Part shown: positions 39,120 to 51,241 of the stretch, in pieces
How positions within the stretch are numbered: the first letter of the stretch is position 1
How the letters are laid out: each line of letters begins with the position of its first letter
Source: Trema orientale
Lineage: Eukaryota; Streptophyta; Magnoliopsida; Rosales; Cannabaceae
Direction of reading: 5' to 3'
Length of the DNA: 64,000 nucleotides
NCBI GenBank assembly: GCA_002914845.1
Contig: JXTC01000042.1
Location: 317,513 to 381,512, forward strand
Notes under the pieces: model-generated
Database searches by the model: none
What the model was told of the DNA's origin: nothing
Seen by the model: only the letters and a program-made list of their open reading frames with translations
Translations under genes and position numbers: made by a program

Positions 39120-40551
39120 TGGCACCATCAAGAATGACAATGAGAAGCGCTCGCCCCGAGGTGGAAGAAAGATCCCAGGATGAACGGCCTAGCATGGAAC
39201 AGAAGCTGGATCAAATGCTCGCCACTCTAACGGAAGCAAACAGGAAAGCAGAGATGGCTCACCAAGCCGTTGTGGGACTAAGAGAAGAGGTCGCAGCCAT
39301 CCGTAGGGACAATGTGCGCTTAGAAGGGCTCCTGGGCAGCGAAGCAAGGAGCGAGCACCGAGACGATTTCGTCGAAGAAGTCCAACAAGAGGCTCGGAGA
39401 CGGTGCAGCCCATCCGGTAGGGAATACCCTGTCCCCTCCGAACCAGCGGTGCGAGAGGAACAACAGAGCCATACAAAGCCCCCCCGGGTGGGCGGAATGA
39501 CGGGCAGGCCACGCCCTAGGGGCCCCGAGGATCCACTTCCGGACTGGAAGCGAGAAATGATGGCAGAGCTGGGTCGGCGATTTGGCACCCACCACGGCCA
39601 AACTCCTGCCGACTTGGCGGAATAGGCAGTGCGTGGGATTAACCGAACAACCTTTGCTGATTGGATTCAGTCAGAACCCAAACCGAAAGACTTCACGACT
39701 CCAACCATCAAGCCGTTCGAAGGAAAGACCGACCCCCTCGATCATATATACCAATTCCAGCAGAAGATGGCTTTGGAAACCAGGAATGAAGCAATAATCT
39801 GCAAAGTTTTCTCCACTACCCTAGCGGGGCCCGTCCTGCTGTGGTTCAGGCAGCTCCCCGAGTGCTCCATAAACGGGTTCGAAGACTTTTGCAAGATGTT
39901 CCTGAAGTAGTACGCGGGCGCCAGAAGTAACAAAAGACGATGCGGGACCTGGACCGAATGGAGCAGTCCGCGACCGAATCTCCAAGAGACTACTTGTCTC
40001 GTTTCTTGGACATGATGTCCATGATACACGACGTCGACACCGTCCAGGCCGCGAGCTCTTTCGTCAGAGGACTTCAACCAGGGTCGATGTTGTCTGACCA
40101 CTTACTCCTGAATCTGCCGTACGACATGGCAGATGTCTAGGCGAAGTCCGAAGGGGTTTTCCGAGTGTTGGAGAGCCACCACAGAGCGCCCAAAGCTTCG
40201 GCAGCTATCACGACCACGCCCGCGCCGGCACAGACCCTAGCCACCCAGGGAACGAAAAGATCCGCGCCAGCTCAAGCGACGGCGCCGAAGGCATCCCCTG
40301 GGCTGGCCGACACAGAAACCGGCAAGAAGAGGAAGACGTTCAAAGAGCCCTTGCTGAAGTTCGAGCTCAATACGACGATTGACGTCGCCTTCCTCCAGAA
40401 CAAAGATAAGGGTATTTTCAAAGACCCCCCAAAGTCCAGCGTCCCCGACCACATGAAGAACAAGAATAGATACTGCCAGTTCTATAGGGACTATGGGCAC
40501 GATACCGTTCACTGCCGTAACCTCTACGCGCAAGTGATGATGGCAATCTAG
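39120..40551 (+). mobile_element. gag region of the Tat element (fossil)
   Basis: The coding block begins shortly after the primer site. It includes a charged N-terminal coiled-coil stretch, then a retrotransposon gag core (motifs around PKDFTTPTIKPFEGKTDP and LSRFLDMMSMI). A CQFYRDYGHDTVHC zinc-knuckle-like motif follows near 40475-40515. It is interrupted in places. Confidence 0.8.
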
Positions 40552-40749
40552 GCCGGCAAGCTGAAACAGTACGTCAAGGCGGACGGGTAAGCCAAAAAGG
40601 ATGCCGCTGGACAAGACAAGGGGAAGCAGACCCAGGCTTCGGGACCAGAACAGCAGACCCTGAGGATCGTGCCGATGATCGTGGGCAGACCAGAGCCTAG
40701 CTAGGGTCGGGAAGAGAGAGACAATATCCACAGAAGGACTGGAGAGAGG

Positions 40750-43099
40750 GTGAAGCGCTTGAGAAGTTTGGGCCACTCGGTAAACCACCTGACGACGGAA
40801 CAAGCTCGTACTTCGACTGTCCCCATAGCTTTTACCCAGCAAGACCTGGCCACGGTGCGCCTGCCTCATGACGACCCATTGGTGGTCAAGCTGCAGATCG
40901 ATTCTTCAATGGTAGAAAGAGTCTTGATTGATGGAGGTAGCAGCGCCGACGTCCTATTTCTCAGCACCTTCGAAAATATGGGTTTGAGCCGAAGCATGCT
41001 GAAGCCGACCTGCCAACCGCTGTTCGCTTTTAACAGCAACAGGGTCAGCCCACTAGGGGTCACAACGCTAAAGGTCTACGCCGCCGGTAGGAGCCTGGAG
41101 GTTGATTTCGTCGTCGTCAATTGTCAGTCCTCCTTCAACGCCATCATGGGGAGAGGATGGATCCACGCCATGCATGGGGTCGCGTCTACCCTCCACCAGG
41201 TCCTGAGGTGCCAGTCGGCGGACGGGACCTACACAATAGACATCAAAGGAGACCAGACCTCCGCCAGAAAATGCTTCTCAACCGCCATAAAAGGCCCAGC
41301 AGCAGATACAGCCGCTGCAGCGGAGGACAAATAGCAGTCAAAGGACCATCTGCCAGCATACATGAAACAAATCGAGGATGAGTCCGACAGACCTGACACC
41401 ACGGTAGAAGAGCTGGTAGCGGTCCCTTTGAAAACGTCGGAACTGGAGAAAACAGTCCTGGTCAGAGCCTTGCTATCTGGGTCCGAAAGAAACAGCCTGG
41501 TGGAGTTCCTCCGGCAAAACAGGGACATGTTCGCGTGGTCCCACAATGACATGCCCGGTATAAAGCCCGAGCATGCCTGCCACCGTCTGAACATAGACCC
41601 CAATTACCCTCTGGTCAGGCAGAAACCTAGGAGGTTTGCGCCGGAGAAGAACAGAGCCATCAATAAAGAGGTCGAGAAACTGTTAAAAAATGACCTCATC
41701 ATGGAGTGCACGTACCCCCATTGGGTTTCCAACCCGGTGGTGGTGAAGAAGAAAAACGAAGACGACCGGACTTGCATCGACTTCACCAATCTGAATAAGG
41801 CTTGCCTGAAAGACAGTTTCCCGCTGCCAAAGATCGATCAGATGGTTGACGCGACGACAGGATTTGCTAGAATGAGCTTTCTAGACGCCTATTCAAGGTA
41901 CAATCAGATCCCTCTGTTCGAGGAAGACTAGGTCCATACGGCCTTTATCACAGAACGGGGTCTATATTACTACAAACGCATGCCTTTCGGTCTGAAGAAT
42001 GCAGGGGCGACCTATCAGAGGCTCATGAACAAAATGTTCGCCGACCTCCTAGGAAGGACGATGGAGGTGTACATCGACGACATGGTGGTAAAAAGCAAGG
42101 AAGCTTCCGACCATCTAGGCCATCTAGCCGAATGCTTCCAAGTCCTGAGGCATTTTCAAATACGGCTAAACCCCAAGAAGTGCATTTTCGGGGTGTCATC
42201 CGGTCAGTTCCTGGGGCACATCGTGAGCAAGAGAGGAATTGAGGCGAATCCAACTCAACTCTCTTCGATCCGAATGAACGCAGGCCCTCGACCGTCAGGG
42301 AAGTCTAGCGCTTGACCGGAAAGATTGCAGTACTCAGCCGATTCATCTCTCGGATGTCGGACCGATGCAAGCATTTTTTCCAATCCATAAGGAAAAGTTC
42401 CCCATTAGCCTGGAGGGAGGAGCAAGATGCGGCATTGGCAGAACTCAAACGATACCTCAGCCACCCACCTATCTTAGCCTCCCCGGCAGAGGGGCAACGC
42501 CTGTATGCGTATTTAGCAGTATCTGGGATAGCAGTCAGTGCCGCGCTGTTCATTGAAGAAGAGGGCAAGCAAAAGCCGGTGTTCTACGCGAGCCGCATGC
42601 TCCTAGATGCTGAGACTCGGTACAGCACGACAGAAAAACTGGTCCTCGCACTGGTCAATGCCAAGAAGAAACTAAGGCAATATTTCGAAGCACACCCCAT
42701 CACGGTCTACACGGACTTCCCCATCCGACAGATCCTGGCCAAGTCGGACTTGTCAGGGTGGCTCACCAAATGGGCCGTCGAATTGGGGACGTATGACATT
42801 GATTATCAGCCTCGAACGGCGAAAAAGGGGCAAGTCGTGGCAGATTTTCTAGTGGAGATTCAATCCTTCGATGAATCGCACGATCAGCCGCGGATACAGC
42901 CGATGCCAGACCCCTCAATCTGGACCCTCTACACCGACGGGTCTACCAACGTATCAGGGTCGGGCATTGGAATAATTCTGCTGACCCCAGCGGGCCTCAA
43001 GGTAGAAAAAGCTCTCAGACTCGGGTTCCAGGCAACGAACAACGAGGCAGAGTATGAGGCGTTACTCCAGGGTCTCGAGCTTGCCCTGCACTTCGGAGT
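40750..43099 (+). mobile_element. protease, reverse transcriptase and RNase H regions of the Tat element (fossil)
   Basis: An aspartic-protease motif, VLIDGGSSADVLF, lies near 40922-40960. Reverse-transcriptase blocks follow: VRQKPRRFAPEK, CIDFTNLNKAC, LDAYSRYNQI, MPFGLKNAGATYQ and VYIDDMVVK (the YIDD catalytic box near 42070). A ribonuclease H part contains KPVFYASRML. It is followed by a second RNase H opening with WTLYTDGSTN and TNNEAEYEAL near 42920-43070, the extra domain of Tat elements. The MITE at 43100 splits this last domain. Confidence 0.85.
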
Positions 43100-43673
43100 T
43101 AGGAATGGCAATGGGGCGGATCAGGGACGGTTTTTTAATTACCATCCCCATCCCCGAAAGTCAATCACAATACCATACCCGCCCTATTAACCATTCTTTT
43201 AGATGCGGGGACGGTGCGGATATTAACCAATGGATAACGAGAAAAACCGCGGTTATCCATTACCCATTGATAATATTAAAATATTAAAAAATTAAGATGA
43301 AAATACTAAATCCTTTTCATAATCAACAAAATATTAAACACAACAATATACTAATAATTTTTAAACTCTAAAATTTAAATATATAAGTACGTATAACTCT
43401 CCAAAATTATTATTTTACCAATGATATAATAATATAAATAAAATAAAATTAAATAGATATTTATATGTATAATAATTTTTCTATGTAAATATATATATAT
43501 CGGGGCGGGTACGGTACGGATTATACTAATACCGTCTCCGTACCATACCCGCATATTAACGGTACGGTTATTCCCTGCCCCGGTTATTTTCTCCGCTTGA
43601 GCAGTTTTTCTCCTCCCCATTCGGATCGGATAATCACGGATACCCGTAACCATGGGTTATATTGCCATCTCTA
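43100..43673. mobile_element. hAT-type MITE inserted in the Tat element
   Basis: 574 bp with terminal inverted repeats TAGGAATGGCAA (left) and TAGAGATGGCAA (right, reverse-complemented), and an exact 8-bp target duplication TTCGGAGT at 43092-43099 and 43674-43681, as made by hAT transposases. The interior is AT-rich with GC-rich subterminal CGGGKACGG-type repeats near both ends. It has no coding capacity. The host retroelement's reading resumes right after it, so it is younger than the retroelement. Confidence 0.9.
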
Positions 43674-45199
43674 TTCGGAGTAAAGAACATCTCGGTGAAG
43701 ACTGACTCGCAGCTGATGGCTAGGCAGGTTGTGGGGAACTTCGAAGTGAACGAACCCAGACTCCACAGGTACTTCTCCAGAGTGATGGGAGCGAAAGCTC
43801 GTTTTGATACATTCACCATCGAGCAGATACCCAGGGAGATGAACCAAACGGCCGACAGGCTAGCCAAAAGTGCTTCAAAATTACCATGTGTTCATAGAGA
43901 GTGAACATGCGGCGGACCCGACGGAGAACCCTGCGTACCATGTGTTCCCGGCCACCTCTGAGGAAATATCCTGGATGGGACCCATCACGCAGTATCTGAC
44001 GACGGGAGAACTCCCCTCAGACCCTCGGGAGGCCCGTTCGATTAGGCTGAAATCGGCCCAGTACTCGTTGGTCGAGGGTCAGTTGTACAGGAGGTCTGCC
44101 ATGGGACCAATGCTGAGATGCGTAGGCCCCACAGAAGCCCAGAGATTGACGGAGGAGATCCACGAAGGGGTCTGTGGCAACCATTCTGGAGGGCGGAGCC
44201 TCGCCCACAGGGCCTTGACAGCAGGATATTTCTGGCCTTACATGATGACCGAGGCAGCCCAGTTCGTTAAGAAGTGCGACAAATGCCAGAGGTTCGCCCC
44301 ATTAAAACATCAACCAGCGGAGGAGCCTCCACTCTAACATCACTCCTTGGCCCTTCGCAAAATGGGGTCTGGACATCGTCAGAGAACTCCCTAGAAGCCT
44401 AGGCGGCAAGAGGTACGTCTTATTGGCCACTGACTACTTCACCAAGTGGGTAGAGGCAGAAGCTTACACAACTGTTAATAAGGTAGATACGATCAATTTC
44501 ATTTGGAAGAACATAATCTGCCGATACGGAATCCCACGGGAAATACATGCCGACCATGGTACTTAGTTCCAGAATGCTAAACTCAAGGAATTATGCGACC
44601 TGTACGACATAAAGCTCAGTTTCTCGTCGGTAAGCTACCCCTAAAGAAATGGCCAGGCCGAGTTAACGAATAAAGCTATCTTCGGCAACATCAAAAAGAA
44701 CCTTTAGGAGGCCAAAGGGAAATGGTTGGAAGAACTCCCGGCCGTCGTATGGGCCCACAGAACCACTGAGTGCAAGTCAACCGGGAGAACTCCTTTTGCC
44801 ATGGTGTACGAGTCAGAAGCCGTGATCCCAACCGAGATCGGCCTCCCGACCCTACGCTCGAAAATAGTAGAGAACGCCCTGTTGAATGAACAGCAGCTCG
44901 GTCACAATACAGACCTCCTGGAAGAGACGAGGGATGTGGCCCTGATCCACCTAGCCTCGTACCAACAGCGAGCCAAGGCTTATTTCGCAAAGAAAGTCAA
45001 TGCCCGCAGGTTCAGCGCCGGAGATTGGGTCTTGAGGGCCAAAACCAGAAGCTCGTTGAAGCTAGATCCTAACTGGGTCGGGCCCTACGAGGTTGTCAAA
45101 GCACTAGACTGTGGCGCGTATGTTCTGAAGGAACTCAAGACGGGCAAAACCCTACCCAACACGTGGAATGCTCAGCACTTGAAAAAGTATTATGTATAA
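43674..45199 (+). mobile_element. rest of second RNase H and integrase of the Tat element (fossil)
   Basis: After the MITE the RNase H frame ends (VKTDSQLMARQVVG). Integrase follows with an HHCC zinc-binding region (HEGVCGNHSGGRSLAH ... CDKCQRFA near 44160-44300), the core (LDIVRELPRSLGGKRY, TDYFTKWVEAEAY) near 44370-44460, and a C-terminal region with FSAGDWVLR and NWVGPYEVVKA near 45020-45100. No chromodomain is seen, as expected for Tat. It is interrupted. Confidence 0.85.
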
Positions 45200-45228
45200 C
45201 CCATGTGTAAGAATTTTTCCTTTTATAA

Positions 45229-45367
45229 NNNNNNNNNNNNNNNNNNNNNNNNNNNNNNNNNNNNNNNNNNNNNNNNNNNNNNNNNNNNNNNNNNNNNNNN
45301 NNNNNNNNNNNNNNNNNNNNNNNNNNNNNNNNNNNNNNNNNNNNNNNNNNNNNNNNNNNNNNNNNNN
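45229..45367. other. assembly gap (139 N)
   Basis: A run of undetermined bases immediately before and probably inside a tandem-repeat tract, so its true length is unknown. Frames drawn across it are meaningless. Confidence 0.99.
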
Positions 45368-46200
45368 TCGAGCTGTGCAATAACATTCTTGCCAGCAGAC
45401 CTCAACTTAAAATCGTGCTATGGGAACAAACGTCGAGCAACAAAGCAGTTGCCGGCGACCCGAGAAAAACGCGCGAAGAGGATCGTGCTGTGCAATAACG
45501 TTCTTGCCAGCAGACCTCGACCTAAAATCGTACTATGGGAACAAACGTCGAGCAACGAAACAGTTGCCGGCGACCCGAGAAAAACGTACGAAGAAGGTCA
45601 AGCTGTGCAATAACGTTCTTGCCAGCAGACCTCGGCTGTGCAATAACGTTCTTACCAGCAGACCTCGACCCAGGGTCGTACTGTGGGATCTGCCCATTAG
45701 GAGCAGACCCCTTCACCTAAAATCATACTATGGGAACAAACGACGAGCAACGAAACAGTTGCCGGCGACCCGAGAAAAATGTACGAAGAGGATTAAGCTG
45801 TGCAATAACGTTCTTGCCAGCAGACCTCGGCTGTGCAATAACGTTCTTGCCAGCAGACCTTGACCCAGGTTCGCACTGTGGGCTCTGCCCATTAGGAGCA
45901 GACCCCTTCAGATCTTCCCCTGGGTCTGCCCATTGGAAGCAGATCCCCCCGGCTTGGAAGCCCTTTGGAAGCAGACCATCCTAGGTCTACCTGTTGGAAG
46001 CAGACCCATTTGGGTTTGTCAAGGGATGCAGACCCCATTCGACCTGCTCGGCAAATGCGGACCGGACCCAGTTGGGTCTGTCCGGTGGAGGCAGACCCCA
46101 TTAGACCCGCGCGGGGATACAGACCCCGAGTGACCCTCTCGTCGATAGCAGGTCACATTGGGTCCGCCCCTTGGAAGCAGACCCATGCCCGTAACCCGGA
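45368..46200 (+). repeat. tandem-repeat tract in the 3' region of the Tat element
   Basis: Units of about 116-160 bp start with TGTGCAATAACGTTCTTGCC at about 45374, 45490, 45605, 45638, 45799 and 45832. Within them are shared blocks GGGAACAAACGTCGAGCAAC and GTTGCCGGCGACCCGAGAAA. From about 45880 they pass into a shorter repeat around GTCTGCCCATTGGAAGCAGACCC, varied about ten times to 46190. The gap at 45229-45367 abuts the array. Confidence 0.85.
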
Positions 46201-46825
46201 ACAGATAGGAGCAAACAAAACTTGCATTATAAAAAGGAAAAATGAGGTGGAAGGCAAGACGATTTCTGTTATAAAAATTATTACACAACAGAATACAAAA
46301 CTTGTCTTTACTTATTAGCCGGTTTTGGGCGAAGGCATAGCGACATGTCCGCATGGTAGTGCCCCGTCTGCTCCCGGTAAGAGCCAAGTTCGGGTCTCCT
46401 CCTCTGTAAAGATGGATCTAAGCAGGAATCAACCAGCCCTTGTAATTGACTCCTGGCACGGTTCCACTTGGGGTCAGAGAAGTCTAGCCACACGCGCGGG
46501 TCGAATCCTGTTAAGACAAGGCATAACGGCAATTACACATCTTCAGCGCTGGAAGAGCCAGAACTTACATCCCGATTCCTGGAATTAATCCTATCAATCA
46601 TAGCTCGAAGGGAGTTTACTAGCAACTCCAGATCATATACGATTGGGCCAGACCCCGAGACCAGCCGAACTGCCGATAGGGGGATGGCATCATATATGAT
46701 ACCTGATCACACACAAAAAAAAAGAAAAAAAAAAGGGTATATATTCATTACTAAAGTAATCCTTTACAAATAATTGTTCACTGTACATATCTTAATTCTA
46801 CAGATGTACAAAGGAACAAGGACCC

Positions 46826-49800
46826 TTAATTACCTCCGCCAGAGGGAGGGATACCAGTTTCGGCGCTTGAACCATCCGCGGCGCGAGGCGGTGCCTCAAG
46901 TTCGGAATCATCGCTGGAAAGATCGACGGCGGCAGCGACCTCAGATGGGTCCTCCGTTGGCTCAGCCGGGCTTATGACGGGTACCAGCTCCGTGCCTGTG
47001 GCAGCAGATGTCGAGGGCTCACCTCTCTCTTCGTCAAGCATCTTCAACACATCAGCAGGGTACTCAATGTTAATCGTGTCCCCCATCTGCTGCATGTAAT
47101 ACCCGACGGAGTAGGAGTCCCTCTCTACGCCCTTCTGCAGGTCGAACTGGTCTGGCGTCACCACCTCTGGGTGACCCTCGAATTCACAGTTCTCCCAACC
47201 AGACCTGTAGCTCTCGGCAGAAAGGACGTCCACTTGCCGCTGGTACCTCAGCTTGAGTTTATCAGCATCTGCCAGCCTGTCCCTCAGCGCAGCCAACCTG
47301 AGCTTTGCCTGGCGCTGCGGCGAATCGGACGCAAACGGGGCACTTCAGCAACAAAAAAAAAAAAAAAAAAAGTGGAGGCTACAGAAAGCTGGTTACCTCG
47401 TTGGAACGGTCAAGTCTGCGTTGCAGAGAGTGGGCCTTTAACTTCGCCTTTGCCTCTGCCTTCCTGGCCTCTTTGGCATCGTCGAGGGCGTGGTCCCGGG
47501 CCACGACGGCAAGTCCCATCTCGGCTACGGCACTAAGCCGTTCCTGTTCCTTCAGCTTGGCCTCAGCCTAGGCCAGACCCGTGAGCTCCGCCCGAGCACA
47601 GAGGTCAGGAACCTCGGCCTCTAGAGCCGCGAGCTTCCCCTCCGCCTCCGCCAGCTTGTTGGCCAGCTCTTCACGACTGGCCCTCTCGACGCTCAAAGCA
47701 TGCACCACCGCCGTACTGACCCGGGCGTCCTCCAAGCTCCTGAACAGGTCAAAGTCAGCCCTAACCGCTGTCAGGGTGACCTCGCTCTGTTCTGCTGCCA
47801 CATTCCTCACTCCCAGCTGCCTTGTCAGCTCCGCCACTTGCGACGCGTAAAATGACTGGACAGCGGCTAACTGCAGAACACAAAATCAGAAACTCAGTCA
47901 TCATCAAACATGCTGCAGCAACGAAAACAAGGGCCTAACAAACCAACACCTGTGCGAGGCTGCGACTAACAACTGCCCCCGTATTGACTAGGGATAACGG
48001 CTCCAGCTCGAGCTCGGCGCCCGACCCTCTCACCCGGATGCCGTCCGCTCCCGAAGAGCGCACTTCCACCCCTCCAAGAGGGAGAGCACCGCCTTCCGCC
48101 TATAACACTTCAGCAGCACCTCCTGATACTGTTGAACTGGAGGGGGGGTAGGGGCAGCGGAAGACGACGGTGGCGCAGAGCGAGCCGATGCATCATCAGC
48201 AGTAACCGGGCCAGTTACCGCTTCAGCAGCTCCGCCGGCCACCTGCGGAGCAGACCCGATCACTTGCGGAGCAGCGGAAGACGGCGGCGGCGCAGAACAA
48301 GCCGATGCATCATCAGCAGTAACTGGGCCAGTTACCGCTTCAGTAGCTCCGCCGGCCACCTGCGGAGCAGACCCGGCAATCTGTAATTTTTCGGTCTTGT
48401 CTTGACCAGCGTGCTCGGATGGACCATGGCGCGTGGACCTCTTCCTCCTTAACACGGTCAGGGTGACCCCGTCGTCCTCACTGTCTGAGGAAGGGGCGGC
48501 TCTGCTCCTTTTCACCGTCAAGCCCTTGTCTGTCTCAGAGGAGTCGGCCTCGCGCCCTCGCTTGGCAACTAACGAGGGGGAAGAAGACAAGCGAGATTTC
48601 AGCCTGGGGGCCCCTCCGCTAAGCTCCGTAATCTCCCCGTGGGCACGGGCAGACCCAGACCCCGCTTTCGCCTTCGACCTTGAGCCGGCAGCTGGAGAAG
48701 TTGCCGCGAGCGACTCCCTGGGCTGGCACGACGACGACCCTCCGCCATACTTGATCTTGATACCAGTTGCCTCCTGGGTCGTAGGCTGGCCCGACGACGA
48801 CCCTCCGCCGGGTTTGGCCTTGATAGCAGTTGCCTCCTGAGTCGTGGGCTCGCCCGCCCCTGGAAGAGGCACCGGAAGGGTACCATCCCCAGACACGAAT
48901 AGGCCCTCTAGCTCGTCCCCCGAATCCTCCCGCCGGGCAGCAACCCCCGACCCCGTGGCCTCATCCTTGGAGGACACCACCACCCGTCGGCCAGCGGGAA
49001 CTTTAGGCCACGCCTGGGGCGCGGCCGCACCCTTCTTCACAGAAGAAAGCTCCGCTGAGGGACCGGCATCCGGACCTGCAGAAGCCAACAAGAACCAAAG
49101 TCAGAGGACGACTCAGGCGTGAGTAGTGTAAAGCTCGCCAGAGAAACAGACCCACCTTTTATCCTCTTGGGGGCAGCGATCTCCACTCTGCGGAGCCTGT
49201 CACACTCCCTGGCCATCAACGTCACCGCCTCCTCAAGCTGTAGCCTGGTCGGCGGCGTCAGCTCACCGGGTCCTGCCAACTGACTCGACGCCATGACCTG
49301 GCGCCCCACCATGGTCAGGCGATTCTGCTCGTCCTGGCGGAACCGGTTCAGGGCGGTGGCGTCAAGCTTCCCCCTAAGGTGCTTGGCAACGGCCCAAGTG
49401 TCTAGCGGGAAGGAGAGGTTCAGGACGGCCCTTGGCATCATATTCATGACCTGGGGGCTCAGGACTGCCTGGACGTGGCGACAGTCCCCAACAGATTTGA
49501 AAACTATGATGCCCTCCAGTTCTTGAAGCCGACCTGCCGACGGCCGAGCGTCGAACCTGACATCCTCCATCTTACCTGTGAAAAATCAAGCTTTGTGAGA
49601 AAAATGAGATCTAAATGTAAACCCCAATAGCTGGAAGCACTCAGATGCTTACTCAGGGAGAAAGACGGAGGAATCTGGAAGCGCTCCCCGTTCACCCAGG
49701 GCGAGCACCACGCCCCACCAACTGCATACAGTCTGGAGTGGGAGTCCCACTGCTTATTAGACTGCGGCAGACCCCAAAAAATATGACGCCCCTAGATCGG

Positions 49801-50193
49801 CTGGAGGTAGAAAGTCAGGTAGGAGCTCTTCTTGGGAATGGGCGTGAGCTTGTAGGCGTAAAAGACTACCTCCAAATCGATATGGATGTTGAGGAGGATT
49901 GACAGAGCGGAAAGCCCTATCAGGATCATTATCTCGTTCGCGTTCAGCTGCATCGGGTGGATCCCTGTAAGGCTGAAAAACTGGTGGACGAGAGGAGGAA
50001 GGGGGAATTGCAGCGACTCCAAATGCTTCCTCCCTAGAACGAAGGACCCCTCGGGGGCAGAGGGGTGGAGATACCAATCGCTCGGCCCCTCGACCCTCTG
50101 TAGAGTAACCCCATTGGGGAAACAAAGTTGCCCCCTCAGTGAATTCACCTCGGTATCAATGACGGGAGACAATGATTTCTGGTTCGAGGCCAT
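46826..50193 (-). mobile_element. antisense ORF block of the Tat element (fossil)
   Basis: Opposite to gag-pol, between integrase and the 3' LTR, is a series of long minus-strand frames: about 49792-50193, 49037-49570, 48030-49091, 47568-47837 and 46826-47296. The first begins MASNQKSLSPV and contains DWYLHPSAPEGSFVLGRKH and PPLVHQFFSLTGIHPMQL, resembling the domain annotated in plants as 'putative gypsy type transposon'. The middle is Ser/Pro/Ala-rich and looks disordered; the last two are Ala/Glu/Arg-rich with coiled-coil character. Tat elements are known to carry such extra antisense ORFs; their function is unknown. The separate frames may be exons or broken pieces. Confidence 0.7.
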
Positions 50194-51241
50194 TTCTGGG
50201 ATTACTAATCAAGAAATCGGAAGTTTTCAGAAAGAGAAAGAGGGGAGTTCGAAAACCCTAAGCGAGGAAATGCTAAGGCATTCGAGAGAAGAGAAAATGA
50301 GAATGTTCGGAGGTTTTTGGTAAAGGGAGAAACGAATTAAAAGGGGGCCTTTTATAGAGAGCGAACCCAAGAGTCTTTCCAAGACCTAACAAGGGGGAGA
50401 AGGAACATTTGAATTTCAAAACTTGTGGAACCGCGAGACAGCCTAGCACGCGTCGGCATCGGTAATCAGCGAGCGATAATGAGAGCGGGCCACGTGTAAT
50501 CCCAGCACTGATGGGGCGAATGAATGATTTCTCCATTCGACGATCGCTATCCCGTCAAATACGGAAATGGGGGCAGTTGTGGGGCACGCTTTTTGAGCAT
50601 ACGCCATGTGTGCATCCAGGTGACACGTAATTGAAAGATCGCCTGGGAATCACAAGCACTCAGCGTGACGGTAATTGGGCCCGCGCTGTCGAAGCGGGCC
50701 AAGACGGAGCCCATCCAGACTTGGGATGGGCCTGGCCCAACCAGACCCTTATGCCGACAGCTGGGGGTCAGGAGCCTCAAGGGTCTTCCGCTAGAAGGCC
50801 CTCGGGGGCAACGCATAGTTCCAGACCCAGACAAAGCATTTAATGCAATCCTGGGTAGGTGCGCGCATTAAATGTGTTTTCCTGAGAGAACGGTGGAACT
50901 GTAGTCGCTGCTCCATATCAGGATTCATGTTGGAGCTGGTGACAGGGAGCAGACCGTACCAATCTTAGCCCGTGATCTCGGGAGCTAGCTACGGTGCTGG
51001 AAAAGAAACCTCGGAATTGGATCCCAATTCCGGAGGTGTAAATACCACACACACCGTAGCAAAAAGGTAAGCAATTCTTTCCACTCCCTGCTATCCCCCT
51101 TAGAGCCGATATCTGACTTAAGCATCGGAGAATCTTTGCAGGTACCCCCCCCCAGGGCTCCTCCGATCCACTCAGATATTGGACACAGTCAGAAGCAGCA
51201 GAGACACGAAGACAGTTGGAGAAAACCGTCCCAACACTATC

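Larger units (their letters stand above)
38379..51236 (+). mobile_element. Ty3/gypsy retrotransposon, Tat lineage, nearly full length (fossil)
   Basis: About 12.9 kb with 5' LTR 38379-39040, 3' LTR 50578-51236, a 5-bp target duplication CTATC (38374-38378 and 51237-51241), a primer site TTTGGCGCCGTCTGTGGGA at 39042-39060 and a purine tract just before 50578. Order: gag, protease, reverse transcriptase, RNase H, a second (archaeal-type) RNase H, integrase, a long 3' non-pol region with an antisense ORF block, 3' LTR. The second RNase H and the antisense ORFs are marks of the Tat lineage. The LTRs are about 97% alike by eye, suggesting insertion of the order of a million years ago at commonly used plant rates. 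It is broken, with several interruptions in its coding regions plus a MITE insertion and an assembly gap. Confidence 0.92.

Noticed and set aside
45203-45613. Frames running across the N block and the tandem repeats
   Set aside because: They are open only because undetermined bases and the repeat unit lack stops; not evidence of a protein.
45374-45870. Regularly spaced repeats that look CRISPR-like at first glance
   Set aside because: The units are long, contiguous and vary by block; they sit inside a plant LTR retrotransposon with no cas genes. They are ordinary tandem repeats.
38379-51236. GC-rich block as a possible horizontally acquired island
   Set aside because: The composition is explained by a complete retrotransposon with LTRs and target duplication.
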